64,000 nt of DNA from JBBQUN01 sp963717115 (GCA_963717115.1 CAVQVO010000017.1:124001-188000); one strand, 5' to 3'. Shown: positions 1 to 8,102, counted from the first letter of the stretch. The notes: generated by a model not told the origin, from the letters alone. Numbers and translations are program-made.

Positions 1-270
1 TACAAGCCCAGCCAGGACAAGGCTCTCGCCGAGGCGGCCATGGCCGTCGGCGACACCGCGAGCGCGCCCGACGCCCCGAAGAAGGTCGTCTCCTCACGCC
101 GCCGGGCGACCAAGCCGGCCGACGAGGGCGCCGCCGAGAACGAGCCCCTGGTGAAGCCCGCCGATCCCGAGTTCGAGCGTCTGCTCGCCGAGGAAGAGGC
201 CATCGAAGCCAAGCTCGCCGACTCACCGTCGGCCGACACCCCCCACTTCCGGCCCGAGGATGGCGACTGA
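1..270 (+). CDS. rpsC: 30S ribosomal protein S3, C-terminal end (partial)
   Basis: The frame is open from base 1 and ends in TGA at 268-270, so only about the last 89 residues are present. S3 sits in the head of the small subunit, near the mRNA entry channel. The visible part is the variable tail: it opens with YKPSQDKALAEAA, then runs into a charged Ala/Glu/Lys/Pro-rich extension of the kind seen on actinobacterial S3. The assignment rests mainly on position directly before rplP in the S10/spc gene order. The stop overlaps the rplP start (TGATG). Confidence 0.85.
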   Translation, partial: YKPSQDKALAEAAMAVGDTASAPDAPKKVVSSRRRATKPADEGAAENEPLVKPADPEFERLLAEEEAIEAKLADSPSADTPHFRPEDGD

Positions 271-692
271 TGCTGATGCCACGAAAGGTCAAGCACCGCA
301 AGCAGCACCGCGGGCGCATGACCGGAAAAGCCAAGGGAGCAACGAAGGTCTCCTTCGGCGAGTACGGAATCCAGGTCCTCGAACCGGGCTGGATCACCGC
401 CCGTCAGATCGAAGCGGCCCGTATCGCGATGACCCGACACATCCGCCGCGGCGGCAAGGTCTGGATCAACGTGTTCCCCGACAAGCCCGTCACCGAGAAG
501 CCCGCCGAGACCCGCATGGGTTCGGGCAAGGGCAACCCCGAGCGCTGGGTCGCCGTCGTGCGCCCGGGCCGGGTCATCTTCGAGCTGTCCTATCCCGACG
601 AGGCGATCGCCCGCAGCGCCATGGAACGAGCGATCCAGAAGCTGCCGGTGAAGGCCCGAGTCATTGCCCGAGAGGAGGGGTTCGATGCCTGA
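270..692 (+). CDS. rplP: 50S ribosomal protein L16
   Basis: L16 (140 aa) lies close to the peptidyl-transferase centre and the A-site tRNA. The N-terminus MLMPRKVKHRKQHRG is the family signature, followed by the conserved GYG/GKVWINVFPD and ETRMGSGKG segments. Length is typical. The ATG at 270 shares its A with the rpsC stop. The 3' end overlaps the rpmC start, with an rpmC ribosome binding site (GAGGAGGGG, 672-680) embedded in it. It belongs to a tightly coupled ribosomal operon. Confidence 0.97.
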   Translation: MLMPRKVKHRKQHRGRMTGKAKGATKVSFGEYGIQVLEPGWITARQIEAARIAMTRHIRRGGKVWINVFPDKPVTEKPAETRMGSGKGNPERWVAVVRPGRVIFELSYPDEAIARSAMERAIQKLPVKARVIAREEGFDA

Positions 693-900
693 GACATCCC
701 CCGCCGCGCTGTTGCGCACCCAGTCGATGGAAGAACTGACCGACGGCCTGGCCGATGCCAAGCGCGAACTGTTCAACCTTCGTTTCCAGTTGGCCACCGG
801 TCAGCTCGAGAACACCGCACGCATGAAGCTGGTCAAGCGGCAGGCCGCTCGGATCCGCACAGAGATGCGAGCTCGCGAGCTCGCCGGTCAGGAGTCGTGA
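685..900 (+). CDS. rpmC: 50S ribosomal protein L29
   Basis: L29 is a small helical-hairpin protein (71 aa here) at the polypeptide exit tunnel, near the SRP and trigger-factor docking site. The core pattern ELFNLRFQLATGQL followed by RRQAARIRT-like residues is diagnostic. The ATG at 685 is preferred over one at 664 because it has a strong Shine-Dalgarno at 672-680 and gives the usual family length. It overlaps the end of rplP by 8 bases, and its stop overlaps rpsQ. Confidence 0.95.
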   Translation: MPETSPAALLRTQSMEELTDGLADAKRELFNLRFQLATGQLENTARMKLVKRQAARIRTEMRARELAGQES

Positions 901-1175
901 TGGCTGACGAAATCGTCAAACCCCGAGGTACACGTCGCAAGGTCCGTGAGGGCCTCGTGCGGTCGGCGGCCATGGACAAGACCGTCGTGGTCGAAGTCAC
1001 CAGCCGTTCGCGCCACCCCCAGTACTCCAAGACCGTGCAGAAGACCTCGCGTCTGTTCGTGCACGACGAAGAGAACACCCTCAACCCGGGCGACCGGGTC
1101 CGTATCGTCGAAACCCGCCCGCTGTCGAAGAAGAAGCGCTGGCGCCTCCTCGAGATCATGGAGCGAGCACGATGA
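900..1175 (+). CDS. rpsQ: 30S ribosomal protein S17
   Basis: S17 (91 aa) is a primary 16S rRNA binder with an OB fold. The segments GLVRSAAMDKTVVV and VRIVETRPLSKKKRW are conserved. The ATG at 900 shares its A with the rpmC stop (TGATG). A GTG at 897 would add one residue but is less likely. The 3' end overlaps rplN by ATGA, as expected in the spc operon. Confidence 0.96.
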   Translation: MADEIVKPRGTRRKVREGLVRSAAMDKTVVVEVTSRSRHPQYSKTVQKTSRLFVHDEENTLNPGDRVRIVETRPLSKKKRWRLLEIMERAR

Positions 1176-1540
1176 TCCAGCAGGAAACCCGACTGCGCGT
1201 CGCCGACAACTCCGGCGCCCGTGAAGTCCTGTGCATCAAGGTTCTCGGTGGATCCAAGCGTCGCTACGCCGGGATCGGCGACGTGTTCGTCGCCTCGGTC
1301 AAAGACGCCATCCCCGGTGCCGCCGTCAAGAAGGGCGACGTCGTCAAGTGCGTCGTCGTGCGCACCAAGAAGGAGCGCCGTCGTCCCGACGGGAGCTACA
1401 TCCGCTTCGACGAGAACGCCGCCGTGCTGATCAACGACGCCCGCAATCCGCGCGGCACCCGCATCTTCGGCCCGGTGGGCCGCGAGCTGCGAGACAAGAA
1501 GTTCATGCGCATCGTGTCGCTCGCCCCGGAGGTCCTCTAG
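1172..1540 (+). CDS. rplN: 50S ribosomal protein L14
   Basis: L14 (122 aa) binds 23S rRNA at the subunit interface and forms bridges to the 30S subunit. The start MIQQETRLRVADNSGAR and the later GSYIRFDENAAVLI and GTRIFGPVGREL segments are textbook family sequence. The start overlaps the rpsQ stop (ATGA). The gene is intact and directly abuts rplX. Confidence 0.98.
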   Translation: MIQQETRLRVADNSGAREVLCIKVLGGSKRRYAGIGDVFVASVKDAIPGAAVKKGDVVKCVVVRTKKERRRPDGSYIRFDENAAVLINDARNPRGTRIFGPVGRELRDKKFMRIVSLAPEVL

Positions 1541-1864
1541 ATGAAGATCCGCAAGGGAGACCGTGTCCTGGTCCTCGCCGGCAAGGACCGCGGTCGTGAA
1601 GGAGTCGTGAAGCAGGCGCTTCCCGACCGCAAGAAGGTCGTCGTCGAGGGCGTCAACGTCGCCAAGCGACACACCAAGGCCCGCTCGGCCGACGAGGCGG
1701 GTGGCATCCTCGACAAGGAGATGCCCCTCGACGTCTCGAACGTCGCCGTGATCAGTCCGGCCGACGGCAAGCCGACGCGAGTCGGTTACAAGATCAACGC
1801 CGACGGCACCAAGATCCGTGTCTGTCGTCGCAGCGGCCAGGAGATCCCGGAGGTGAACGAATGA
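1541..1864 (+). CDS. rplX: 50S ribosomal protein L24
   Basis: L24 (107 aa) is an assembly-initiating 23S rRNA binder. Its N-terminal KOW motif is visible as KIRKGDRVLVLAGKDRGREG. The start follows the rplN TAG stop with no spacer, and the end overlaps rplE by ATGA, so translation is probably coupled across all three. Length is normal and nothing is missing. Confidence 0.97.
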   Translation: MKIRKGDRVLVLAGKDRGREGVVKQALPDRKKVVVEGVNVAKRHTKARSADEAGGILDKEMPLDVSNVAVISPADGKPTRVGYKINADGTKIRVCRRSGQEIPEVNE

Positions 1865-2436
1865 GCCAGGCCACGACCGTGACCCCACGGATGAAGGTCA
1901 AGTTCAACGAGGAGATCCGGGCCCAGCTCCAGACCGAACTGGAACTGCCCAACGTCATGATGGTCCCCCGCATGACCAAGATCGTCGTGAACATGGGTGT
2001 CGGGGAAGCCCTGCAGAACTCCAAGACCCTCGAGAGCGCCGCCAACGACCTCGCCCTGATCGCCGGCCAGAAGCCGGTCATCACGAAGGCGAAGAAGTCC
2101 CACGCCAGCTTCAAGCTCCGGCAGGGCAACGCCATCGGTACCAAGGTCACACTCCGGGGCGACAAGATGTGGGAGTTCTTCGATCGTCTCGTGACGTTGT
2201 CGATTCCCCGCATCCGTGACTTCCGGGGACTCAACCCCCGTTCCTTCGACGGTCGAGGCAATTACACCTTCGGTCTCAACGAGCAGCTCATGTTCCCCGA
2301 GATCGACTACGACACCGTCGACGCAACCCGTGGCATGGACATCACCATCGTCACCACCGCCACATCCGATGCCGAGGGCCGGGCACTCCTGACCGCCTTC
2401 GGATTCCCGTTCCGACGCGAGGGGCAGGCCCAGTAA
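1861..2436 (+). CDS. rplE: 50S ribosomal protein L5
   Basis: L5 (191 aa) carries 5S rRNA into the central protuberance and contacts P-site tRNA. Conserved blocks include VPRMTKIVVNMGVGEA, LIAGQKPVITKAKKS, VTLRGDKMWEFFDRL and RDFRGLNPRSFDGRGNY. The N-terminus is a few residues longer than in E. coli. It starts on the rplX stop (ATGA) and its TAA overlaps the S14 start (TAATG). Confidence 0.98.
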   Translation: MSQATTVTPRMKVKFNEEIRAQLQTELELPNVMMVPRMTKIVVNMGVGEALQNSKTLESAANDLALIAGQKPVITKAKKSHASFKLRQGNAIGTKVTLRGDKMWEFFDRLVTLSIPRIRDFRGLNPRSFDGRGNYTFGLNEQLMFPEIDYDTVDATRGMDITIVTTATSDAEGRALLTAFGFPFRREGQAQ

Positions 2437-2621
2437 TGGCGAAAAAGGCACTGAAGCTCAAGCAGCAGAAGAAGCCCAAGTTCAAGGTACGGGCCTACAC
2501 CCGATGCCAGAAGTGTGGTCGGCCCCATGCGGTCTACAAGCGCTTCGGGCTCTGCCGCATCTGCCTTCGCGAGATGGCACACGCCGGTGAGATTCCCGGT
2601 GTGACGAAGTCGAGTTGGTGA
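2436..2621 (+). CDS. rpsN: 30S ribosomal protein S14, zinc-binding type
   Basis: This is the short (61 aa) type-Z form of S14, which assembles late into the 30S head. Two CXXC pairs (CQKC and CRIC, spaced about 12 residues) form the zinc ribbon. This form is usual in the actinobacterial spc operon, whereas the zinc-free form, when present, sits elsewhere as a zinc-starvation backup. The start overlaps the rplE TAA by one base. Confidence 0.97.
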   Translation: MAKKALKLKQQKKPKFKVRAYTRCQKCGRPHAVYKRFGLCRICLREMAHAGEIPGVTKSSW

Positions 2622-2635
2622 GGAGGTAGCGAACC

Positions 2636-3040
2636 ATGGCAATGACCGATCCGATCGCCGACATGCTCACCCGCATTCGCAACGCGAACATCGCGATGCA
2701 TGACGAGGTGGCCATGCCGTCATCGAAGCTGAAAGAAGCCCTCGCTGCCGTCCTCTACAAAGAGGGCTACATCGGGGAGTACACCGCCAACGACAACGAG
2801 TCGGGACCCGGTCGTACGCTCAACATCAACATGAAGTACTCCCCCGAGCGCGAACGCGTCATCAGCGGGATCAAGCGGGTGTCCAAGCCCGGCTTGCGGG
2901 TGTACTCGAAGTCCGATTCGATCCCACGAGTCCTGGGTGGACTCGGGGTCGCCGTTCTCTCCACCAGCAACGGACTCATCACCGACCGCGAGGCCCGCAA
3001 GGCCAAGGTCGGCGGCGAAGTCCTCTGCTACGTCTGGTAG
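2636..3040 (+). CDS. rpsH: 30S ribosomal protein S8
   Basis: S8 (134 aa) binds 16S helix 21 and in E. coli also represses the spc operon. The start MAMTDPIADMLTRIRNA is diagnostic, and the C-terminal core STSNGLITDREARKAKVGGE is conserved. A clear Shine-Dalgarno (GAGGAGGT, about 2621-2628) precedes the ATG, one of the few real spacers in this operon, suggesting independent ribosome loading. Confidence 0.97.
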   Translation: MAMTDPIADMLTRIRNANIAMHDEVAMPSSKLKEALAAVLYKEGYIGEYTANDNESGPGRTLNINMKYSPERERVISGIKRVSKPGLRVYSKSDSIPRVLGGLGVAVLSTSNGLITDREARKAKVGGEVLCYVW

Positions 3041-3046
3041 GCCACC

Positions 3047-3586
3047 ATGTCACGTATTGGCAAAGCTCCCATTCCCCTGCCCTCCGGCGTCGAGGTGACC
3101 GTGTCGGGTCAGGACGTGTCGGTGAAGGGGTCCAAGGGTTCGCTCTCCCACACCGTTCCCGACGTGATCTCGGTGTCGGTCGACGACGGTGTCGTCAACG
3201 TCGGCCGGTCGAGCGATGAACGCAGCGCCCGTGCGCTCCACGGTCTGAGCCGGTCCCTGATCAACAACATGGTCATCGGCGTCAGTCAGGGCTTCCGCAA
3301 GGACCTCGAGATCGTCGGCGTGGGTTACCGCGCCGCGGCCAAGGGCACCGACAAGCTCGAGCTCTCACTCGGGTTCAGCCACTCGGTCGAGGTGCAGGCC
3401 CCCGACGGCATCACGTTCGACGTTCCGGAACCGACCAAGATCGGCGTGATCGGCATCGACAAGCAGGCGGTCGGCCAGGTGGCCGCCGTCATCCGCTCGT
3501 ATCGCAAGCCCGAGCCGTACAAGGGCAAGGGCGTTCGCTATGCCGGCGAGCGCGTCACGCGCAAGGCCGGAAAGGCAGGCAAGTAA
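3047..3586 (+). CDS. rplF: 50S ribosomal protein L6
   Basis: L6 (179 aa) has two similar alpha/beta domains and binds 23S domain VI near the sarcin-ricin loop. MSRIGKAPIPLPSGVEV at the N-terminus and PEPYKGKGVRYAGE near the C-terminus are signature motifs. The C-terminus ends in a Lys/Gly-rich tail. Only six bases separate it from rpsH, and its TAA overlaps the rplR start. Confidence 0.98.
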   Translation: MSRIGKAPIPLPSGVEVTVSGQDVSVKGSKGSLSHTVPDVISVSVDDGVVNVGRSSDERSARALHGLSRSLINNMVIGVSQGFRKDLEIVGVGYRAAAKGTDKLELSLGFSHSVEVQAPDGITFDVPEPTKIGVIGIDKQAVGQVAAVIRSYRKPEPYKGKGVRYAGERVTRKAGKAGK

Positions 3587-3948
3587 TGGCGAAGACCAAT
3601 CTCAAAGCCGCGGCCCGCAGCCGACGTCAACGCCGGGTTCGCAAGAAGGTGATCGGAACCGGCGAACGTCCTCGTCTGGCCGTGTTCCGATCGAATCGGC
3701 ACATCAGCGTGCAGTTGATCGACGACACCAAGGGTCACACGATCGCCGCCGCCTCGAGTTACGAGGCCGAACTCCGTGCTCCCCATTCGGGCAATGTGGC
3801 GACCGCCAGCGCGGTCGGCACCAAGATCGGCGAGCGGGCCAAGGCCGCCGGTGTCACCACGGTCGTGTTCGATCGTGGCGGGAACCGCTATCACGGCCGG
3901 GTCGCAGCGGTGGCCGACGCCGCCCGCGAAGCCGGGCTCGAGTTCTAG
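3586..3948 (+). CDS. rplR: 50S ribosomal protein L18
   Basis: L18 (120 aa) binds 5S rRNA with L5 in the central protuberance. The basic N-terminus (RSRRQRRVRKKVIG) and the core RPRLAVFRSNRHISVQLIDD-like block are typical, as is the ending YHGRVAAVADAAREAGLEF. The TAATG overlap with rplF implies translational coupling. Confidence 0.97.
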   Translation: MAKTNLKAAARSRRQRRVRKKVIGTGERPRLAVFRSNRHISVQLIDDTKGHTIAAASSYEAELRAPHSGNVATASAVGTKIGERAKAAGVTTVVFDRGGNRYHGRVAAVADAAREAGLEF

Positions 3949-3958
3949 GAGTATCGAT

Positions 3959-4537
3959 ATGGCCAACGACAATCGAAACGACCGCAACGACCGCGGTGAT
4001 GGCCGCGAATCGCGGGTCATCACCATCAACCGGGTCTCCAAGGTCGTCAAGGGCGGCCGCCGCTTCGCCTTCACCGCGCTCGTGGTGCTCGGCGACGGCA
4101 CCGGCCGGGTCGGTCTGGGCTACGGCAAGGCCAAGGAGGTCCCCCTGGCGATCCAGAAGGGCACCGAAGAGGCTCGCAAGCTGATGTTCGACGTGCCCAT
4201 GGCCGGCGGAACCATCACGCATCCGATCATCGGCGAGCAGGGCGCGGGTCGCGTGCTGCTCAAGCCGGCCGCTCCCGGTACCGGCGTGATCGCCGGCGGT
4301 GCGGCTCGGGCCATCCTGGAAGAGGCGGGCATCCGTGACGTGCTGTGCAAGTCGCTCGGGTCGGCCAACCAGATCAACGTCGCCCGGGCCACCATCAATG
4401 CGCTCCAGGGCCTGAAGCGCCCCGACGAGGTGGCGCGCCTCCGTGGTCTCGATGCCTCGGAGTTCACCCCCAAGGGTCTCCTCGAGGCCTACAACGAAGC
4501 CCAGCGAGGTCGCCGGGCCGAAGCCGAGGTCAACTGA
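3959..4537 (+). CDS. rpsE: 30S ribosomal protein S5
   Basis: S5 (192 aa) lies on the solvent side of the 30S and affects accuracy and mRNA unwinding. The double-stranded-RNA-binding domain is visible as VSKVVKGGRRFAFTALVVLG, followed by GKAKEVPLAIQKG and the C-terminal AGIRDVLCKSLGSAN block. The ATG at 3959 is chosen over upstream in-frame starts because those lie inside rplR and because the next residues (ANDNRNDRN) form the usual hydrophilic leader. The gene is preceded by TAGGAG (3946-3951). Confidence 0.96.
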   Translation: MANDNRNDRNDRGDGRESRVITINRVSKVVKGGRRFAFTALVVLGDGTGRVGLGYGKAKEVPLAIQKGTEEARKLMFDVPMAGGTITHPIIGEQGAGRVLLKPAAPGTGVIAGGAARAILEEAGIRDVLCKSLGSANQINVARATINALQGLKRPDEVARLRGLDASEFTPKGLLEAYNEAQRGRRAEAEVN

Positions 4538-4716
4538 TGGCAGAGCTCAAGATCACCCAGGTCCGGTCGGCCATCGGGACCAAGCCCAAGCAGCGGGGCA
4601 CGCTCCGTGCGCTCGGGCTGCGAGGCATCGGCAAGTCCAATACGCTCACCGACCGACCCGAGGTCCGTGGCATGATTGCTCGCGTTCCCCATCTGGTGAA
4701 CGTGGAAGAGGTATGA
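4537..4716 (+). CDS. rpmD: 50S ribosomal protein L30
   Basis: L30 is a 59-residue protein of the large subunit. The sequence ELKITQVRSAIGTKPKQRGT followed by LRALGLRGIGKSN is the whole family signature. It starts at the rpsE stop (TGATG) and its own stop overlaps rplO. A longer reading of the same frame into rpsE exists but is not meaningful. Confidence 0.95.
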   Translation: MAELKITQVRSAIGTKPKQRGTLRALGLRGIGKSNTLTDRPEVRGMIARVPHLVNVEEV

Positions 4717-5204
4717 CGATGAAGATCCACGATCTCAAGCCGGCCGAGGGTTCGCGCAAGCGGGCCAAGCGGGTCGGGCGTGGTATCGGCGGCAAGGGCG
4801 GCAAGACCGCCGGCCGCGGATCCAAGGGCCAGCGCGCCCGCAACACGGTCCGTGAAGGATTCGAAGGCGGCCAGCTCCCGCTGCAGCAGCGCCTGCCGAA
4901 GCTCCGCGGCTTCAACAACCCGTTCCGGGTCGAGTACCAGGCCATCAACCTCGACACCATCGCCGAGGCCGGCCTGGCCGAGGTGACCCCCGAGGCCCTC
5001 TTCGGCAAGGGCCTCATCGGCAAGGGTGCCCTCGTCAAGGTCCTCGGTCGAGGTGAACTGTCGAGCGCGGTCACCGTCAAGGCGCACGCCTTCTCGAAGT
5101 CGGCCGAAGCGGCGATCACCGCCGCCGGTGGCTCGGTCGAGAAGCTGCCGCTGCCGTTCGCCGTCCGCCCCGCTGCGCAGGGCAACCAGCACGCCAATCG
5201 CTGA
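4713..5204 (+). CDS. rplO: 50S ribosomal protein L15
   Basis: L15 (163 aa) is a late-assembly protein near the exit tunnel. The Gly/Lys-rich N-terminal arm (KRVGRGIGGKGGKTAGRG) and the EGGQLPLQQRLPKLRGF segment identify it. Two in-frame ATGs, 4713 (overlapping the rpmD stop) and 4719, are both possible. It is the last ribosomal gene before secY and is followed by a hairpin at 5215-5245. Confidence 0.95.
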   Translation: MTMKIHDLKPAEGSRKRAKRVGRGIGGKGGKTAGRGSKGQRARNTVREGFEGGQLPLQQRLPKLRGFNNPFRVEYQAINLDTIAEAGLAEVTPEALFGKGLIGKGALVKVLGRGELSSAVTVKAHAFSKSAEAAITAAGGSVEKLPLPFAVRPAAQGNQHANR

Positions 5205-5214
5205 TCCGATGCGG

Positions 5215-5254
5215 CGAACCCCTGCCCCTTCGCGGCGGGGGTTCGGTGCGTTTT
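5215..5254 (+). terminator. hairpin between rplO and secY, terminator or attenuator
   Basis: An inverted repeat pairs CGAACCCC (5215-5222) with GGGGTTCG (5238-5245), with a second short GC stem inside, followed by TTTT at 5251-5254. It lies 11 bases after rplO and 26 bases before secY. Because secY normally shares the spc transcript and has no clear promoter of its own here, partial termination (attenuation) is as likely as full termination. Confidence 0.6.
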
Positions 5255-5279
5255 GTCAGGCTGATCCCAGGAGAACGTC

Positions 5280-6602
5280 GTGAAGACCTTCAAGAACATC
5301 TTTGCCTCGGCAGAGCTGCGCAACAAGATCCTGTTCACGCTGGCCATGATCATGCTCTACCGACTCGGGGCCCAGATCCCGTCGCCGGGCGTGAACCTCG
5401 ACGCCATCACCGCCCTGTCGGACGCATCGGGAGAGGCCAGCGGCGGCATCTTCGGCTACCTGCAGCTCTTCTCGGGCGGGGGCCTCGGCTCGCTGTCGTT
5501 CTTCGCCCTCGGGATCCTGCCCTACATCACGGCGTCGATCATCATCCAGATCCTGACCGTGGCCATCCCCAAGCTCGAGGAATGGCAGAGCCAGGGGGCG
5601 GTCGGGCAGCGCAAGATCACCCAGTGGACCCGCTACGTCTCGATGGTGCTCGCCCTGGTGCAGAGCACCAGCTTCGTGTTCCTGATCAGCGGCAATCCCG
5701 AGGGGTTCTTCGGGGTCAACATCGACCTCTTCCCCCGTGATCAGCCGCAGTGGGGTCTCAAGGTCCTGCTCGCCGTGACCTGCATGACCGTCGGGACCGC
5801 GATCGTCATGTGGATGGGGGAGCTCATCACGCAGAAGGGCATCGGCAACGGGATGTCGCTGATGATCTTCGCCTCCGTCGTTGCCGGGCTGCCGGGCATC
5901 GGGATCCAGATCGAGGCCCTGCAAGGCTGGTTCGGTCTGGCCATCGCACTCGTGCTGCTCATCGGGCTCACCGCCGGCATCACGTTCGTCGAGCAGGGCC
6001 AGCGTCGGATCCCGGTCAACTTCGCCAAGCGGGTGGTCGGACGTCGCCAGTACGGCGGCAACAACACCTACATCCCGCTCAAGGTCAACCAGGCCGGCGT
6101 GATCCCGGTGATCTTCGCCTCCTCGCTCCTGCAGCTCCCCAGCCTGCTGGTCGGGGTGCTGCCGGCGACCGGATGGGGTCAAGACGTCCGGGGCTTCGTC
6201 TCCGACAACCTCTATCGTCCCGACAACGTCGGCTACGTGCTGGTCTTCGGGGCCCTGATCGTCGGGTTCGCCTACTTCTACAACTCGATCGCCTTCGATC
6301 CGGTGCGTCGAGCCGACGAGCTGCGCAAGTCGGGCGGATTCGTGCCGGGGATCCGGCCCGGACCCCAGACCGAGCGCTATCTGGCCAAGATCCTCAACCG
6401 GATCACCCTCCCGGGGGCGATCTTCCTCGCCGTCGTTGCCCTGATTCCGTCGGCCGCGCTGTCCCGGGCGCTCGGGGACTCCGGGACCCAGGTCGGGTTC
6501 TCGGGTGTGTCGATCCTGATTGCCGTCGGGGTCGCGCTCGAGACCATGAAGCAGATCGATTCCCATCTGCTCAACCAGAACTACGAGGGATTCCTCAAGT
6601 GA
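5280..6602 (+). CDS. secY: Sec translocon channel subunit SecY
   Basis: SecY (440 aa) is the pore of the plasma-membrane SecYEG translocase for exported and membrane proteins. Ten transmembrane segments can be traced. Conserved points are the N-terminal RLGAQIPSPGV loop, ALGILPYITASIIIQ in TM2 and the cytoplasmic loop residues around ELRKSGGFVPGIRPG. The start is GTG at 5280, with AGGAGA at 5269-5274. It follows rplO as in other bacteria and is closed by a strong hairpin. Confidence 0.98.
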   Translation: MKTFKNIFASAELRNKILFTLAMIMLYRLGAQIPSPGVNLDAITALSDASGEASGGIFGYLQLFSGGGLGSLSFFALGILPYITASIIIQILTVAIPKLEEWQSQGAVGQRKITQWTRYVSMVLALVQSTSFVFLISGNPEGFFGVNIDLFPRDQPQWGLKVLLAVTCMTVGTAIVMWMGELITQKGIGNGMSLMIFASVVAGLPGIGIQIEALQGWFGLAIALVLLIGLTAGITFVEQGQRRIPVNFAKRVVGRRQYGGNNTYIPLKVNQAGVIPVIFASSLLQLPSLLVGVLPATGWGQDVRGFVSDNLYRPDNVGYVLVFGALIVGFAYFYNSIAFDPVRRADELRKSGGFVPGIRPGPQTERYLAKILNRITLPGAIFLAVVALIPSAALSRALGDSGTQVGFSGVSILIAVGVALETMKQIDSHLLNQNYEGFLK

Positions 6603-6608
6603 TCGACG

Positions 6609-6640
6609 CCGAACCGGGCACGATCGCCGGTTCGGGCTTT
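6609..6640 (+). terminator. intrinsic terminator after secY
   Basis: A perfect 9-bp stem, CCGAACCGG (6609-6617) with CCGGTTCGG (6627-6635), is followed by GCTTT. It begins six bases after the secY stop and about 115 bases before adk, so adk probably has its own promoter or relies on read-through. Confidence 0.75.
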
Positions 6641-6754
6641 ACAAGCGACGCAATGTCTGAGACCTTGGCAGGCCATGTCGGCCACGATCGAGCCATCGAC
6701 CGGAACTGATGTCGAACCGCCCGGAACTCCGGGCTTGGGAGAGGTGAGGAAACG

Positions 6755-7331
6755 ATGTCGAGCCCCACACGGCTGGTGATCTTCGGTCGCCAGGGTGCCG
6801 GTAAGGGCACCCAGTGCCTGCGTCTGGTCGAGCACTTCGGCGTCGTCCACATCTCCACCGGCGACATGCTGCGTGGTGCGGTGGCGGCCGGCACCGAGAT
6901 GGGTCGCAAGGCCAAGGCGGTCATGGACGCCGGCGAACTGGTGGGTGACGACATCATCAACGGCATCGTGCGCGAGCGACTCGCCGACGCCGACGTCGAA
7001 GCCGGGGGCTTCGTGCTCGACGGCTATCCCGCGCACGGTGGCCCAGGCCGAGGCGCTGGTCCAGATCCTCGGCACCCACGGGCTCCATGCCGTCGTCGAC
7101 CTCGACGTCCCGCTGGCGGAGGTCACGGCTCGGATGAAGGCCCGTGGCCGCGACGACGACACCGACGAGGGGATCGCCCGGCGTCTCGAGCTGTACGAGC
7201 AGGAGACCCGCCCCGTCCTCGACTGGTTCGCCGCCCGTGGCCTGCTCGTCACGGTGGACGGCCTCGCCTCCGAGGGCGAGGTCACCGATCGGCTGATCGC
7301 CGCCATCGAACGGGCGATGGCCACGGCCTGA
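6755..7331 (+). CDS. adk: adenylate kinase, reading frame broken by +1 insertion
   Basis: Adenylate kinase interconverts ATP, AMP and ADP. The P-loop GAGKGTQ, the AMP-binding STGDMLR and FVLDGYP segments and a short LID (MKARGRDDDTDEGIARR) mark the short-LID form, about 191 aa after correction. The frame opened at 6755 breaks in the conserved GYPRTVAQ motif: bases 7028-7031 read CCCG where CCG is needed, and the rest continues one frame over to 7331. The P-loop begins GRQ rather than the usual GPP. A good ribosome site (AGGTGAGGAAA) precedes the ATG. map, often next to adk, is absent. Confidence 0.9.
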
Positions 7332-7433
7332 CGACCTGGGCCGCCCTCGGACGTTCGGGGGTCGCCGCAACCGGAGCCTGCGATCGTGTGTCCCCACCTC
7401 GCGCCCGATCTCGACTACAACGGGGGTGGTCGA

Positions 7434-7475
7434 CGACGTCGGGGCGCTGGTGGCGCCGACGTCGCGTGTTGTTGT
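7434..7475 (+). terminator. possible terminator after adk
   Basis: CGACGTCG (7434-7441) can pair with CGACGTCG at 7457-7464 around a GC-rich inner stem with a two-base bulge, and the downstream GTGTTGTTGTG is T-rich. The region 7332-7637 otherwise holds no gene. Its other recognisable element is the infA promoter. Confidence 0.4.
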
Positions 7476-7487
7476 GCCCTCCGGTGG

Positions 7488-7516
7488 TTGGAGCCGGGAC
7501 ATCGCGGGACTAGCAT
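7488..7516 (+). promoter_or_regulatory. sigma-A-type promoter of infA operon
   Basis: TTGGAG (7488-7493) and TAGCAT (7511-7516) are separated by exactly 17 bases. Transcription should start near 7523 and give a leader of about 115 bases before infA. The 12 bases TTGGAGCCGGGA are identical to the start of the rplM promoter at 11689. Confidence 0.7.
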
Positions 7517-7637
7517 GGTCGGTCGGCCATCGACGCGCCTTGCAGTCGCTGCGGTAGCCCCACTCTCCGACGGTCGTCGCCCACCCATCGTGGATGACGA
7601 CGGTCGGCAAGTGTCCCGCTCGTCGAGGAGGAACGTC

Positions 7638-7862
7638 CTGCCAAAGTCCAAGGAAGATGCGATTGTCCTCGAGGGCACCATCGTCGAGTCGCTTCCGAAC
7701 GCCATGTTCCGGGTGGAACTCGAGAACGGCCTGTCCGTCCTCGGTCACATCTCGGGCAAGATGCGTCGGCATTACATCCGAATTCTTCCGGGCGACCGGG
7801 TCCAGGTCGAGCTCACGCCCTACGACCTCACCCGCGGACGTATCACCTACCGCTACAAGTAG
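7638..7862 (+). CDS. infA: translation initiation factor IF-1, apparent CTG start
   Basis: IF-1 is an OB-fold protein that binds the 30S A site during initiation. All core residues are present (LPNAMFRVELENG, HISGKMRRHYIRILPGDRV, ELTPYDLTRGRI), giving 74 aa. The family N-terminus (M)PKSKEDAI lines up with a CTG codon at 7638, six bases after AGGAGG (7626-7631). The nearest in-frame standard start, GTG at 7611, would add nine residues and place the ribosome site inside the gene. A CUG start is therefore the better reading. Confidence 0.9.
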   Translation: MPKSKEDAIVLEGTIVESLPNAMFRVELENGLSVLGHISGKMRRHYIRILPGDRVQVELTPYDLTRGRITYRYK

Positions 7863-7988
7863 GCCACCGATTCCCCCACACCGGCCGACGACTCTGCTCG
7901 TCCGTCCGGTGCCTGCCGCTGCGTTCGTTCATCGAACCGGCGCCACTCCGAACCGAAACCAGGTACCCAACATGACTCGGGATGCACG

Positions 7989-8102
7989 ATGAAAGTCCGA
8001 CCCAGCGTCAAGAAGATGTGTGAGAACTGCAAGGTCATCCGCCGCCGTGGGCGCGTGATGGTGATCTGCGAGAACCCCCGTCACAAGCAGAGGCAAGGCT
8101 GA
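7989..8102 (+). CDS. rpmJ: 50S ribosomal protein L36
   Basis: L36 is a 37-residue zinc-ribbon protein of the large subunit. The sequence MKVRPSVKKMCENCKVIRR, with zinc ligands C11, C14, C27 and H32, is complete. It sits between infA and rpsM, the standard alpha-operon order. The 126-base leader after infA shows no clear promoter. Confidence 0.95.
   Translation: MKVRPSVKKMCENCKVIRRRGRVMVICENPRHKQRQG

Noticed and set aside
7332..7637. A methionine aminopeptidase gene expected after adk
   Set aside because: No frame in this stretch resembles map; only a hairpin and the infA promoter are visible.
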